This document shows, one piece after another, positions 17,001-24,952 of a stretch of 64,000 bases of DNA. How positions within the stretch are numbered: the stretch's first letter is position 1; each line of letters starts with the position of its first letter. The stretch is from positions 1-64,000 of IMG/VR virus record IMGVR_UViG_3300046616_000431, one strand, 5' to 3'. Below the pieces are notes generated by a model. The model was not told the origin of the DNA, ran no database searches, and saw nothing but the letters and a program-made list of their open reading frames with translations. This DNA comes from a virus. The translations under genes were made by a program, and so were the position numbers.

Positions 17001-18304
17001 AGGGCGACGGGACCACCGACGACACCGCAGCGATACAGGCCGCGCTGACCGCCTGTCCTGCGGGAGGGACCGTCTACCTGCCGGTGGGGGTCTACCGCAC
17101 CAGCGCGCCGCTCACGATCCCGCCCTACGTGACGCTGAGGGGCACTCACGGGGGTGGGGAGGCGCAAAGCCTGTCATCGCCGAGGCCGTCTGCGATCAAG
17201 CCGCTCGCGTCCTTCTCCGGCGGTGCGGTCGTCCAGGTGCTGGATCAGCAGCTCGGCGGGTATGCCACGCTGGCGTCGGAGATCGCGCTCTACAACCTCA
17301 CCATCGACGGCTCGGCTCTGACTGCCGGATCGGGTATCGCAGGTATCCGGATGACGGGCCAGATCCAGCACGTCACGATGCGGGACGTGCAGGTGCGGCA
17401 GGTGCCGGGCATCGGCATCGACACCACCTACAACCTCAGTGCGCCTCCCGGTCCGCAGGCGCCTTTCTGCCTGCACTACAGCCGGGTCTCCGTCCTGTGG
17501 TCGGGCAGCCACGGCATCACCCTGAACAACTCCACGGACTCCACGTTCGAGGACGTCTACGTGCTGGGCGTCACCGGCTTCGGCTGGTACATCTCCGGGG
17601 CCAGCGGCTCTCAGTGGATCGCATGCCGAGCCGAGTGGTCCGGTCTGGACGGATTCAACCTCGCCGGTAACTCCGGCGTGGAGACCTTCATCGGCTGTTC
17701 CACCGACCGCAACGGCCAGAACGGCTTCTCCATCCCCTCCTCCGGCAGCACCGGCACAGTGGTCCTGTCCAGCTGCCGGATGACTCGCGACGGCAAGTCC
17801 TCCACCAGCGCCGGGTACTCCGGCCTCAACGTCAACGGCGCCACGCGGAAGGTCATCGTGGACGCCGTCGTCATCACCACCGGGCGGGACGACGACGGCA
17901 CCTCGGGCAACCTGAGCCCCCAGTACGGCGTCTCGGCGACCAACGCCGCGTACGTCGTTGTGGCGTCCGGCGACATCAACGGCGCCACATCGGCGTGGAG
18001 GGACGGCGGCGGCAACACCATGCTCCTGCGCGGGCCCACGGTGACCGGGAACAATCTGGCATCGGGCCCCATGGTGAAAGAGGGCACCAACGCGCGTATG
18101 GGAGTCGCCACCCTTGTGGCAGGCACCGTGACCGTCGCCAACACGAGCGTGGGAGCCAACAGCCGTATCTTCCTCACCCGGGCCACGGCGGGCGGCACCT
18201 TGGGCCAGCTGTCGTACACGGTCACGGCAGGCGTCAGCTTCACGATCAACTCAGCAGCCGCCGAAACGTCCACGGTGAACTGGATGATCGTCGAAGCCGC
18301 CTGA
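14060..18304 (+). CDS. Tail spike with three tandem pectate-lyase-like beta-helix domains
   Basis: 1414 residues; ATG 14060 overlaps the portal stop. Residues 1-110 are a strand-rich N-terminal module, then a linker with GSGGGGSGV. The pectate-lyase-3 entry motif occurs three times, at about residues 235 (LNVKDTAYGAKGDGTTDDTA), 614 (LNVKAFGAKGDGITDDTA) and 971 (VNVKSPAFRAKGDGTTDD). Each is followed by a VYLP/VYVP...GTY turn and long Asn/Gly-rich beta-helix repeats. These folds bind or cut surface polysaccharides. Domains 1 and 3 are most alike (YRTSAPL), which suggests internal duplication. Translational coupling to the portal is odd, because spikes normally belong with tail genes. Confidence 0.85.
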   Translation: MTYTLIPVTRTYLNGATPRTGTVRLQLVGPLYNEGEIADRQPQIATLDAAGSISLTVRATNDPATLPVGGGAYEVTESLSGLATSVYYIEVPYDGGPVDLATAPHLAAGDINAPAVLFQPVNERGLPGGYPVLDGSGRVPRTQLPADLGSGGGGSGVVLSGDATDIQSLGTRAAGTTGKAADAGHVHQMPTLSQVGPPTANVDLNGKRAVNAAPGVAATDLATVAQLGQSLLGWLNVKDTAYGAKGDGTTDDTAAIQAAFNAAPAGGVVYLPEGVYRTSAPLVVPPAITVRGSHANMMTALNLADPPCYIQPLPGFTGASLLLLKDQAGGGYASLPAEHRIENLMLDGSTLDGTKPVDGIFAAGNIQNVRLDKVTIRRMSNNGIVTGSIANVFPYSWRLTNVMIDNCRGNGVLFTRMTDLTMIDCQAIGNWAQGMVLSNIANSQLIGCRWEWNGSHGLHITGSWGNGTGSGGMQLDASSTDRNGGHGVLIDATGNAPVSITNLTTRRDGRNGGSGGGGFSGLAVVGATMPVVGNTITCYPGVDDDGTGTNSPQYGALLSGSTSIQLDGLYLHAAQEGLHDDGTNTAVTLGSSVTVASGPTTAPARNVRPIGAGWLNVKAFGAKGDGITDDTAALQAAITAGGAAHTTVYVPPGTYMVSDPIVIPAGEGLTVAGAGWGSSIKLLAASDCFVFKMTAVDTRVTFRDLEIDGNCLEQGTTGTSGGIDGSGSVASLYFNIHFIACRDDALYLAGMTGGAFGHNNRVIGCLFDQSMTSTGPGRGIHMDSNDENQVIGCDFEYLGGSGGTGATAASMIFDQCGTQFISDCNFVNGGNNAIGVRVQDAKSTKITGCNFDGLAGTAIFLAAQRCVVTSNTIFSVGHAGTAGQASGIHLEYATADNVIAHNVITSDPTNGVSRGAIREASDGNSGGNNISNNTIVTSGTWAYAPLDLSGKGSQVLGNIGGGITGDQAIYVNVKSPAFRAKGDGTTDDTAAIQAALTACPAGGTVYLPVGVYRTSAPLTIPPYVTLRGTHGGGEAQSLSSPRPSAIKPLASFSGGAVVQVLDQQLGGYATLASEIALYNLTIDGSALTAGSGIAGIRMTGQIQHVTMRDVQVRQVPGIGIDTTYNLSAPPGPQAPFCLHYSRVSVLWSGSHGITLNNSTDSTFEDVYVLGVTGFGWYISGASGSQWIACRAEWSGLDGFNLAGNSGVETFIGCSTDRNGQNGFSIPSSGSTGTVVLSSCRMTRDGKSSTSAGYSGLNVNGATRKVIVDAVVITTGRDDDGTSGNLSPQYGVSATNAAYVVVASGDINGATSAWRDGGGNTMLLRGPTVTGNNLASGPMVKEGTNARMGVATLVAGTVTVANTSVGANSRIFLTRATAGGTLGQLSYTVTAGVSFTINSAAAETSTVNWMIVEAA

Positions 18305-18324
18305 GCAGTCTTCGGCGCCCGCTG

Positions 18325-18358
18325 CTGTCCAGCGGCCCCCGGCCCTCCCAAGGGGTGA
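18325..18358 (+). promoter_or_regulatory. Bipartite element 5 (endolysin)
   Basis: CTGTC (18325-18329), 20-base spacer, AAGGGGTGA (18350-18358). The right box forms part of a perfect 17-bp stem (18341-18357 with 18367-18383, 9-base loop) directly upstream of the endolysin start. Confidence 0.72.
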
Positions 18359-18388
18359 GATCTCACCACCCCTTGGGAGGGCCCCCTC

Positions 18389-19261
18389 ATGTCAGGCATA
18401 GTCCCCGACTGGCGCCGCCTCGTCGACCACGTCCAGTCGATCGCCGAGAAGATCTACGAGAACTGGAACAGCCGCGACGGCTGGGACAACGACACGATCT
18501 TCGGCAAGCAGTACGGCTGGAACCTGGTCGCCTGGTGCATGGAGTTCGACTGGTGCATGTTCAAGGACGTGGCCCTCGACTCCATCATCCCCAAGACCGC
18601 GTCCGTGGCCGCCATGACCGACTACGCCAAGAAGCACGGCGCGTGGAGCGAGTACCCCTCCGTCGGCGCCCTGATCAACTTCTCCAGCTCCGGGCACACC
18701 GAGATCTGCGTCGGATTCGACAAGGACAACGTGTACAGCAAGGGGGGCAACAGCCTCCAGGCCGGAGCCGAGGACCACGGCCAGGGCAACGGCGTCTGGT
18801 CGCACGTGACCCCGCGCCGCGCGGCCAAGGTCGTCGGCTACTTCGCCCCGAAGTTCCCCGACGGCGTCTGCCCGCCCACCGCTGACCCGAACGACCCGCG
18901 CGGAGGCAAGGCCGTCGAGTCCTGGCGCTGGACGCCCCCGGCCGCCCCCTCCAAGCCGTCCACCCCGTCGGCTCCGTCGACCCCGGCCAAGCCGACGCTC
19001 CCGGCCTTCCCCGGCCGCGACGAGTTCGTGCTCGGCGCGAGGAACAAGTACGCCCTGCAACTGCAGAAGTGGCTCGCCAAGGGCAACTGGGGCCCGGCGT
19101 ACACCGTCGGCCCGTCCGACACCATGACTCAGAAGGACCTCGACAAGGTCAAGGCCCTGCAGCAGCACTACCTGTCGGCGCTCGGCCCGGCCGACGGCCT
19201 GTGCGGCCCGAAGACCTGGCAGTACGCCTTCGAGGTCGCGAGCGGCCTCCGCAAGAAGTAA
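18389..19261 (+). CDS. Endolysin, CHAP-like domain plus peptidoglycan-binding domain
   Basis: 290 residues. Residues 1-155 fit a CHAP-type cysteine amidase/endopeptidase: Cys50 in GWNLVAWCMEFDW and His103 in SSGHTEICVGF, with the expected GALINF strand between. A Pro/Ser/Thr linker (about 180-210) leads to a C-terminal domain, DEFVLGARNKYALQLQKWL...LGPADGLCGPKTW, with the pattern of peptidoglycan-binding type 1 repeats. It cuts host peptidoglycan at lysis and has no signal peptide, so it needs a holin; the next gene is a candidate. No ribosome site is obvious because the start lies just after the hairpin of element 5. Confidence 0.85.
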   Translation: MSGIVPDWRRLVDHVQSIAEKIYENWNSRDGWDNDTIFGKQYGWNLVAWCMEFDWCMFKDVALDSIIPKTASVAAMTDYAKKHGAWSEYPSVGALINFSSSGHTEICVGFDKDNVYSKGGNSLQAGAEDHGQGNGVWSHVTPRRAAKVVGYFAPKFPDGVCPPTADPNDPRGGKAVESWRWTPPAAPSKPSTPSAPSTPAKPTLPAFPGRDEFVLGARNKYALQLQKWLAKGNWGPAYTVGPSDTMTQKDLDKVKALQQHYLSALGPADGLCGPKTWQYAFEVASGLRKK

Positions 19262-19277
19262 CACTCAGTAGCGCCGA

Positions 19278-19317
19278 AACCCCCGGATCACGATCTTCTG
19301 TGAAGACCGGGGGTTTT
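19278..19317 (+). terminator. Intrinsic terminator after endolysin
   Basis: AACCCCCGG pairs with CCGGGGGTT (19278-19286, 19307-19315), with an inner TCTTC/GAAGA stem, followed by TT. The next bipartite element begins four bases later. Confidence 0.85.
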
Positions 19318-19320
19318 GCG

Positions 19321-19356
19321 CTGTCTGGCTCCAACCCCAGGGCTGCCAAGGGGTGA
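19321..19356 (+). promoter_or_regulatory. Bipartite element 6 (holin candidate)
   Basis: CTGTC (19321-19325), 22-base spacer, AAGGGGTGA (19348-19356), directly after a terminator. Confidence 0.7.
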
Positions 19357-19382
19357 AGGCCAAGACCACCGAGGAGTTGCGC

Positions 19383-19712
19383 ATGACCCAGTCGGACCCC
19401 ACCAGCCTGGGCGATCTGTGGACGATGATCCAGCGCGACTCACAAATCACCAGGGACGCCGTCAAGCGGGAGCTGGACGACGTCAAGAAGCGCCTCGACA
19501 CCTTCGTCACCAAGGACCACTTCGAGGCCGAGAAGCGCTTGCTGGAGGCCCGCATCCAGCACGCGGAGGACGCGCTGAAGAAGCTGGAGGACGACGCCCG
19601 CGACAGCGCGCTGGGCCGGGCGCAGACACGCCGCGAGTTCGTCTACAAGGGCCTGATCCCAGTCCTCGCGCTGCTGATCGCGGCGCTGTCCATCTACTTC
19701 AGCGCCAAGTAG
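19383..19712 (+). CDS. Holin candidate: coiled coil with C-terminal membrane anchor
   Basis: 109 residues from ATG 19383 (GAGGAG upstream); the in-frame GTG at 19353 lies inside element 6. Residues 15-80 are a charged coiled coil (DAVKRELDDVKKRLDTF, AEKRLLEARIQHAEDALKKLEDDA). Residues 89-105 (GLIPVLALLIAALSIYF) form the only membrane segment, followed by SAK. This layout resembles single-span holins or holin-like proteins that sit beside lysins in actinophages (family knowledge). It follows the endolysin but has its own element and terminator. An alternative is a virion membrane anchor. Confidence 0.68.
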   Translation: MTQSDPTSLGDLWTMIQRDSQITRDAVKRELDDVKKRLDTFVTKDHFEAEKRLLEARIQHAEDALKKLEDDARDSALGRAQTRREFVYKGLIPVLALLIAALSIYFSAK

Positions 19713-19715
19713 AGC

Positions 19716-19750
19716 CTGTCTGTCCGGGGGCTTGAGGGCCCAAGGGGCGA
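19716..19750 (+). promoter_or_regulatory. Bipartite element 7
   Basis: CTGTC (19716-19720), 21-base spacer, AAGGGGCGA (19742-19750); 23 bases before the GTG at 19774. Confidence 0.68.
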
Positions 19751-19773
19751 AGAGAGCACCCTGGGAGGGCAGC

Positions 19774-22590
19774 GTGGGCATCCAGCCTGACATTCCGCAG
19801 CGCCTGACGCACCAGACGCTGGGCATGCAGCGCCTGGCCGTACACGCAGAGGACTACTGGGAGTACAAGCCCGAGCAGCGCGTCCAGACCACCGACGGCC
19901 TGCCCGGCACTGTCAAGGCCGTCCTCGACGGCCCGTACCCGGGCTCCGAGGAGTACCAGGTCGAGCTGGACAAGGGGATGGGCGGCGGCGCGTACACCGC
20001 GAGCCAGCTGCGTCCTGCAGCCGCCACCACGGCGGCCATGGAACAGACAGCGGCAGCCGACTACCCCGAGCTGTCCCAGATCCTCGTCGAGCGGCCGGAC
20101 CCGGCCGGGATGATGGTCTACGCGGCCAAGGCAGCCCCCTTCGGCGACGACGACGGCAAGGACGACGACTCCTCTGACGACGACTCCGATGACGGAGACG
20201 ACGACAGCGACGACTCGGACGACGACGGGGACGACGACGACTCGGACGACGATTCCGAGGACAAGGACGACAACACCCCGCCGTGGGTGAAGAAGGACGC
20301 CTCGGCCCTGTTCGCCTCGCTGATCACCACGGCGGCGGCCGATATAGACTTCCGGTTCCAGGTCACCGCTGCCTGGAAGGACGTCGTCGCCAAGGCCAAG
20401 CGGATCCGCTCCGAGGGCGGCGTCCGCGTCACCATGGCTTCCGACGGCCTGGTCTTCGCCGATGTCAAGGGCGACAACGAGGTCTACGAGGCGGGCCTGC
20501 AGCGGCTGCCGAACAAGCAGGCCATTCACTCCTGGTCCTGCGGCTGCAAGTGGGGCGCCTACCACTGGGGCGCCGACGACGACTTCAGCAAGTTCGCCGG
20601 GCGCATGTGCTCCCACGCACTGGCCCTGCAGTACGAGGCCCAGTCCCGGGGCATGTTCGGCCGCAACGTCGGGGTCGACGAGACCCGGCCGCACTGGGTG
20701 CCCCGCAAGGTCGTCGTGAAGTACGACATCGACGCCGACAAGAACCGCCTCGCGCCGTCCACGGCCGCCTACGACCAGAACGGCGAGTACTTCGACAGCG
20801 GATACGACGATCACGAGGAAGCCGACCGTTCCAAGCAGTGGGACGACGTCCACGAGGGCCTTGAAGGCATCCACCGAGGCATCGGTATCCACCTGCGGCC
20901 CGAGGACCACGCCGTCGTCCACGACGAGGACCGGCCGCTGCACGAGCGCGCCCAGCACCTCCTGGAGTCCATCCCCCGTAGCCATGAGGGCCAGCGCCAC
21001 GGCCCCGACGGCAACGTGGGCTGGCACTGGTCGGGCAGCGACGGCGTCGGTGAGGACTTCGCCAACACGACCTCTCACCCCTCCCACCCCGGGCCGCTTA
21101 CCGGCGTCGTCTTCCACGGTCACAAGCCCGACCGGGGCGACATCAACGAGTACCCGGACCAGAGGGAGGGGGATGTCTACGGCTACCACGACCACGGCGA
21201 GCAGGAGGTTCCCCTGCACCACGGCAGCCACGTGGGGCTGAAGGGTGTCTCCTGGAAGGACATGGGCCGGGAGGAGGACCACCCCGCTCTCGGCCACGCT
21301 CACCCCAACGGCACGCCGTCCATGTTCTTTCCCTACCTGGGGGACTTCACCCACCACACGTTCGGCGAACACGAGCCCCAGCACGTCACCGCTCTGCGCC
21401 GGGGCTACGCTCCTCTCTCCGTCGTCGCGCGCGCGGCCGTGAAGGCCGGTGAGAACCGAGCCGAGGTCAAGCTAGCCATGTACGCAGCAGGCATTCAGGC
21501 GACGGCCAGCGACGATGATGACGCGGAATGCGAAACCTGCACCGAGCCGTTCTACGACGGCCAGAGCCACGAGTGCCAGCACTGCGGCGGCGAGCACCAC
21601 ACCAACTGCTGCGACTACGACACCGGGCACACCGACTGGGACCAGGTCCACCCGCACCTGAACGGCGTGCACCGTGGATTCGCTGTCAACCTCCCCTCGA
21701 ACGTGCATTCCCAGGTCCACGACCCGCAGAAGCCTGTCCACGAGCGCGCCCATGCGTTGCTCGACTCGGTCGCCGACGGCAACGACGGCTTCGGTATGCA
21801 CTGGAGCAGCAACCCCAGCCAGGCCGAGCATTACGCCCACGTCTCACACCCGGACCGTGGCGCTGACGGCGGCCACCAGAGCACCCACGTGATGCTGCAC
21901 GCCAAAACACCGGCCCGCGATGACATCGAGACCGACCCCGACACGCTGATGGACCACCACGTCATCGGCTATGACAAGCACGACGACCATGAGGTCCCGA
22001 TCCAGCGCGGCGCCGATGTTCACATCAGCGGCATCTCGTGGAAGGAGCCTCACAAGCACGAGTGGACGCGGCACGACTTCGACAAGCCGGTCACGCACTT
22101 GGCCAACGCCGACGCCCCGTTCGGGGCGCCGTCGGGTACCTCGTACGAGCTGCCGAAGGCGCCGGGCGCGACGTCGCCGAAGATGCCGTGGGAGAACCCG
22201 GCGTCGGCGGGCAACCTCGCGGGCGCCGACCCGGTGGGCTGGAACCGCAGGCTGCCGCTGGAGTCCTACGCCTCGCTGGACGACCAGCACTCGCTGTTCG
22301 AGCCGGGCGGCACCGAGGCCACGCTGAACGAGGAGCCGGAGGGCGCGCTGCCCGAGACGGACGGCATGCAGATCCCGTCCAACGACGAGGCGCTGTCGCC
22401 GTCCATCACGGGCAGCCTGCGGCGCCAGGCGCTCAAGGACTTCACCCTCGCCGAGCGCCAGGCGCTCATCGACGAGGGAGAGGGGGTCCGGGCCGCCAAC
22501 CTGGACCTCCTGAAGATCGAGGGGACCCACTACGCCGACCTGGAGCAGATCCTGGCGGCACAGGAGGACGACACCACATGGCTGGAATGA
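19774..22590 (+). CDS. SWIM-finger protein with two ADP-ribosyltransferase-like domains
   Basis: 938 residues from GTG 19774 (GGGAGG upstream). Order: small beta domain with PGTVKAVLDGPYPGSEEYQVELD (about 40-75); an Asp/Ser tract of about 40 residues (124-168); a SWIM zinc finger (CxCx(n)CxH: SWSCGCKWG at about 252 and RMCSHALALQ at about 278); two similar domains at about 359-495 and 625-760. Each of these has IHRG/VHRG, GWHWSGS/GMHWSSN, and QEVPLHHG/HEVPIQRG, in the order of the Arg, Ser/Thr and Glu motifs of ADP-ribosyltransferases. A CETCTEPF...CQHCGGEHH ribbon precedes the second. It may be a virion enzyme injected into the host. The ART assignment is by motif only. Confidence 0.6.
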   Translation: MGIQPDIPQRLTHQTLGMQRLAVHAEDYWEYKPEQRVQTTDGLPGTVKAVLDGPYPGSEEYQVELDKGMGGGAYTASQLRPAAATTAAMEQTAAADYPELSQILVERPDPAGMMVYAAKAAPFGDDDGKDDDSSDDDSDDGDDDSDDSDDDGDDDDSDDDSEDKDDNTPPWVKKDASALFASLITTAAADIDFRFQVTAAWKDVVAKAKRIRSEGGVRVTMASDGLVFADVKGDNEVYEAGLQRLPNKQAIHSWSCGCKWGAYHWGADDDFSKFAGRMCSHALALQYEAQSRGMFGRNVGVDETRPHWVPRKVVVKYDIDADKNRLAPSTAAYDQNGEYFDSGYDDHEEADRSKQWDDVHEGLEGIHRGIGIHLRPEDHAVVHDEDRPLHERAQHLLESIPRSHEGQRHGPDGNVGWHWSGSDGVGEDFANTTSHPSHPGPLTGVVFHGHKPDRGDINEYPDQREGDVYGYHDHGEQEVPLHHGSHVGLKGVSWKDMGREEDHPALGHAHPNGTPSMFFPYLGDFTHHTFGEHEPQHVTALRRGYAPLSVVARAAVKAGENRAEVKLAMYAAGIQATASDDDDAECETCTEPFYDGQSHECQHCGGEHHTNCCDYDTGHTDWDQVHPHLNGVHRGFAVNLPSNVHSQVHDPQKPVHERAHALLDSVADGNDGFGMHWSSNPSQAEHYAHVSHPDRGADGGHQSTHVMLHAKTPARDDIETDPDTLMDHHVIGYDKHDDHEVPIQRGADVHISGISWKEPHKHEWTRHDFDKPVTHLANADAPFGAPSGTSYELPKAPGATSPKMPWENPASAGNLAGADPVGWNRRLPLESYASLDDQHSLFEPGGTEATLNEEPEGALPETDGMQIPSNDEALSPSITGSLRRQALKDFTLAERQALIDEGEGVRAANLDLLKIEGTHYADLEQILAAQEDDTTWLE

Positions 22591-23000
22591 CCAAGGACGA
22601 CACGGAGCCGCAGCGTATCGACGAGCCTGCCGACTCTTCCGACCCCTTCGGCGGCGACAGCCAGCGCTTCACCTGGACCCGCCCCGTCACGGTCGGCCAG
22701 CTGCAGGCCGAGCTGGACGAGACGGTCGGCCCGCAGGTGCGCGTCGCGATGGTGTTCCCCCGCGACAGTGACGGCGCGGAGGTCCAGGCCGACACCGAGA
22801 ACCCGATCACGGTCTACGTGACGCCGTCCTCGGCCGATCTGGCGGCCGTGCGTCAGGTGATGGCCGCCCACCGGCCGGACCCCTACTACGGGATGTCCGA
22901 AGAGGATCGCGAGGGCGCGCAGCTCCGCGAGAAGATCATCTCCGGTGCCGACCTGACGATGGACGAGATGCAGCAGGCGCTCCGCCTGCTCATCAGCTGA
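22578..23000 (+). CDS. Hypothetical protein, 140 aa
   Basis: ATG 22578 has CAGGAGG upstream and overlaps the end of the SWIM/ART gene by 13 bases. Central part WTRPVTVGQLQAELDETVGPQVRVAMVFP...PITVYVTPSSADLAAVRQVMAAHRPDP looks like a small alpha/beta domain. The tail is helical (SGADLTMDEMQQALRLLIS). It is co-translated with the large enzyme and could be its inhibitor or chaperone (inference from overlap only). It ends at a bidirectional terminator. Confidence 0.7.
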   Translation: MAGMTKDDTEPQRIDEPADSSDPFGGDSQRFTWTRPVTVGQLQAELDETVGPQVRVAMVFPRDSDGAEVQADTENPITVYVTPSSADLAAVRQVMAAHRPDPYYGMSEEDREGAQLREKIISGADLTMDEMQQALRLLIS

Positions 23001-23011
23001 CCGGACAACAG

Positions 23012-23047
23012 CAAAGGCCCTCTCCGCCGGTGCGGGGAGGGCCTTTG
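23012..23047. terminator. Bidirectional terminator between convergent genes
   Basis: CAAAGGCCCTCTCC pairs with GGGGAGGGCCTTTG (23012-23025, 23034-23047) with one mismatch. It separates the forward ART operon from the reverse-strand cassette. Confidence 0.85.
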
Positions 23048-23057
23048 TGCTTCGGCG

Positions 23058-24350
23058 TCAGACGGTTTCGAGGCGCCGGTGGAACTTGGCCATGAGGACG
23101 GGGTTGGCCATGGCGTTGCCGATCGGCAGGAACAGGGCGGTGGTGGCCAGCGGATCGTCGGCGGGCGACAGGATCGGGCATCCCGGGTTCTCGGAGTGCG
23201 GCTCGGCGCCGGTCTTCTTGAGGTGTATGGCGGCGCGCAGCAGGTAGGCGGGGACGACATGATCGGGCAGGCCCAGCTCACGGACGGTCTCCTGGCTTTC
23301 GTCGCGCAGGCTGGCCGGGAGGTACGCCTGGAGCCGGATGGAGGCGTCGCAGATCTCGGTGACCCGGCGGTGCAGCCGCTGGTCCAGGCCGCGCCAGTTC
23401 CAGAAGTCAATGAGCGCGCGGCGTGTCTTGCAGGCCCTCTTCATCACGACCGGTGCTCGCGGGCTCAGCTTCCGGATTACCCATCGTTCCTTGTCGCTGC
23501 GGTAGACCACAGAGGGCACGGCGTAGGTGAGGGCGCTCCACATCGGCCGCAGGTCATTGATGGCTGCGTGCATCTCCATCCGGGCGGCCATCCGTTCCCA
23601 CATCGGCGCGCTGCTTCCGACGATCATGAGGAGGCCCCAGCTGCTGAGGGCGAAGGAGGAGAAGACCGAGACGAAGCCGTCGCCGCCGAGGAACGGCTTG
23701 TCGAAGAGGCGGACTACCAGGTAGCCGATCCGCAGGTTGGCGTACGTGGCGCCGATCGAGCAGCCGATGGCCATGCCGTGCATGCCGAGCTTGAAGGCGC
23801 CCTTGGCCTTCGGGTCGCGGCTGGCGGCAGCGAGCATCATGGAGGCACAGATCGTGCCGAAGGCCATGTAGACGTAGTAGAAGAGCAGGTGCAGGGAGCC
23901 CCAGAAGTGCCCGGCCTGCTGGAAGATGTAGTCCCCGCCCCCGTCCCCGTCCACGTTCCGGGAGGCCTGGGGAAACAGGATCACGCTGACAGCGACCGCT
24001 GCCCAGGTCGCGGCGCGCCGGGGACGGTTGCTGATGACCCTGCGGTACCGGGGCTCACGCTTGCCGTCCATGCGGCCGGGAACCACGGCCATGACCCACT
24101 GCAGCAGCAGCGCGACGCCCGCGAACCTGGAGATGTGCTGGGCCAGCATGATCGCATCGTCCCTGCCCGTGGCCTGCGCAACGAAGTCTGCGACGGAGCA
24201 GATCCGGGTCGCCATGGCGATGTCCATGACCACCAGGAAGGCCCAGAGGGCGCGGCTTTTGTGGTTGCGCAGTGCGGAGGGCAGGCGCCTGATGCATTCG
24301 AGGGTCAGGGCGATGACGGTGAGGGTGAAGAGATCAGGTGTGGCGGTCAC
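23058..24350 (-). CDS. Multi-pass membrane protein (MAB_1171c-like)
   Basis: 430 residues from the GTG at 24350, whose GTGA overlaps the stop of the peptidase gene. The N-terminal 230 residues hold about seven hydrophobic segments (LFTLTVIALTLECI, LWAFLVVMDIAMA, FAGVALLLQWVMAVV, ATWAAVAVSVILF, LHLLFYYVYMAFGTI and two more). The C-terminal 190 residues are soluble, with MWSALTYAVPSVVYR and DQRLHRRVTEICDASIRL. This matches, from memory, the actinobacterial MAB_1171c family, which is often encoded next to XRE and ImmA-like genes, as here. It acts in the cytoplasmic membrane; 'putative transporter' is the common label but the substrate is unknown. Confidence 0.72.
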   Translation of the reverse strand: MTATPDLFTLTVIALTLECIRRLPSALRNHKSRALWAFLVVMDIAMATRICSVADFVAQATGRDDAIMLAQHISRFAGVALLLQWVMAVVPGRMDGKREPRYRRVISNRPRRAATWAAVAVSVILFPQASRNVDGDGGGDYIFQQAGHFWGSLHLLFYYVYMAFGTICASMMLAAASRDPKAKGAFKLGMHGMAIGCSIGATYANLRIGYLVVRLFDKPFLGGDGFVSVFSSFALSSWGLLMIVGSSAPMWERMAARMEMHAAINDLRPMWSALTYAVPSVVYRSDKERWVIRKLSPRAPVVMKRACKTRRALIDFWNWRGLDQRLHRRVTEICDASIRLQAYLPASLRDESQETVRELGLPDHVVPAYLLRAAIHLKKTGAEPHSENPGCPILSPADDPLATTALFLPIGNAMANPVLMAKFHRRLETV

Positions 24351-24880
24351 CAAAACTCGTTTCGTGTATCGAGGCACTCTCTGATGTTGTCGACCAGGCT
24401 GGACCCCGGCGGGAGGGTTCGTGCCAGCCAGTCATCCGCGAAGTAGCTGAACTCTTCCGCTCGCTGCTCGCGGGGGTCGCTGAAGTCGGTCCTGCACATG
24501 CTGGAGGCCCACAGCGCCGCACTGGTGTGGCGGCAGAGGCCCTGGAGGAGCCTCATGAGGTCCTTGAGGTCGATCGGGTCGGGCTCGTCGCCGTTGACCA
24601 TGTGACCGAGTTCGTGGCTGACTATTCGGCGTTCCAGGACGCCGGTCGCTGCGGGGTGGATCCAGACGAGGTCGATGTTCCCGCTGCTGACCCACATGCC
24701 GCTCGGGCCGCTGGGAGACGCGGCCTGGGGATCACGGGTCACCACGAGGCGGTGTCCTCGCACCTGGCGGACGTACTCGCGAAGCAGAAGCTCGGGTGTC
24801 CGGGGCCCGTCAGGGAGAACGAGGTCCTGGAGGGCCTTGTTCCACTCGCTTCTGACGCCCCTGCCCCGCCTCAACTTCAC
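24347..24880 (-). CDS. ImmA/IrrE-type zinc metallopeptidase
   Basis: 177 residues from GTG 24880 (GAGGGGGCG upstream). The catalytic HExxH motif is VSHELGHMVNGD, with a downstream acidic residue in EQRAEEFSYFADDWLAR as the likely third ligand. Order and length fit the ImmA/IrrE group, which cleaves XRE-type repressors (known for ImmA/ImmR of ICEBs1). The XRE regulator is immediately upstream and the membrane protein is coupled downstream. Together they look like a signal-controlled repressor switch: membrane sensor, protease, repressor (inference). Confidence 0.8.
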   Translation of the reverse strand: MKLRRGRGVRSEWNKALQDLVLPDGPRTPELLLREYVRQVRGHRLVVTRDPQAASPSGPSGMWVSSGNIDLVWIHPAATGVLERRIVSHELGHMVNGDEPDPIDLKDLMRLLQGLCRHTSAALWASSMCRTDFSDPREQRAEEFSYFADDWLARTLPPGSSLVDNIRECLDTRNEFW

Positions 24881-24952
24881 CGCGCCCCCTCATGTCTCAA
24901 TCTCGCCTGTCACATACAGCAGTCAGCGTAGGCCAAAGTACTGACAGTGCAG

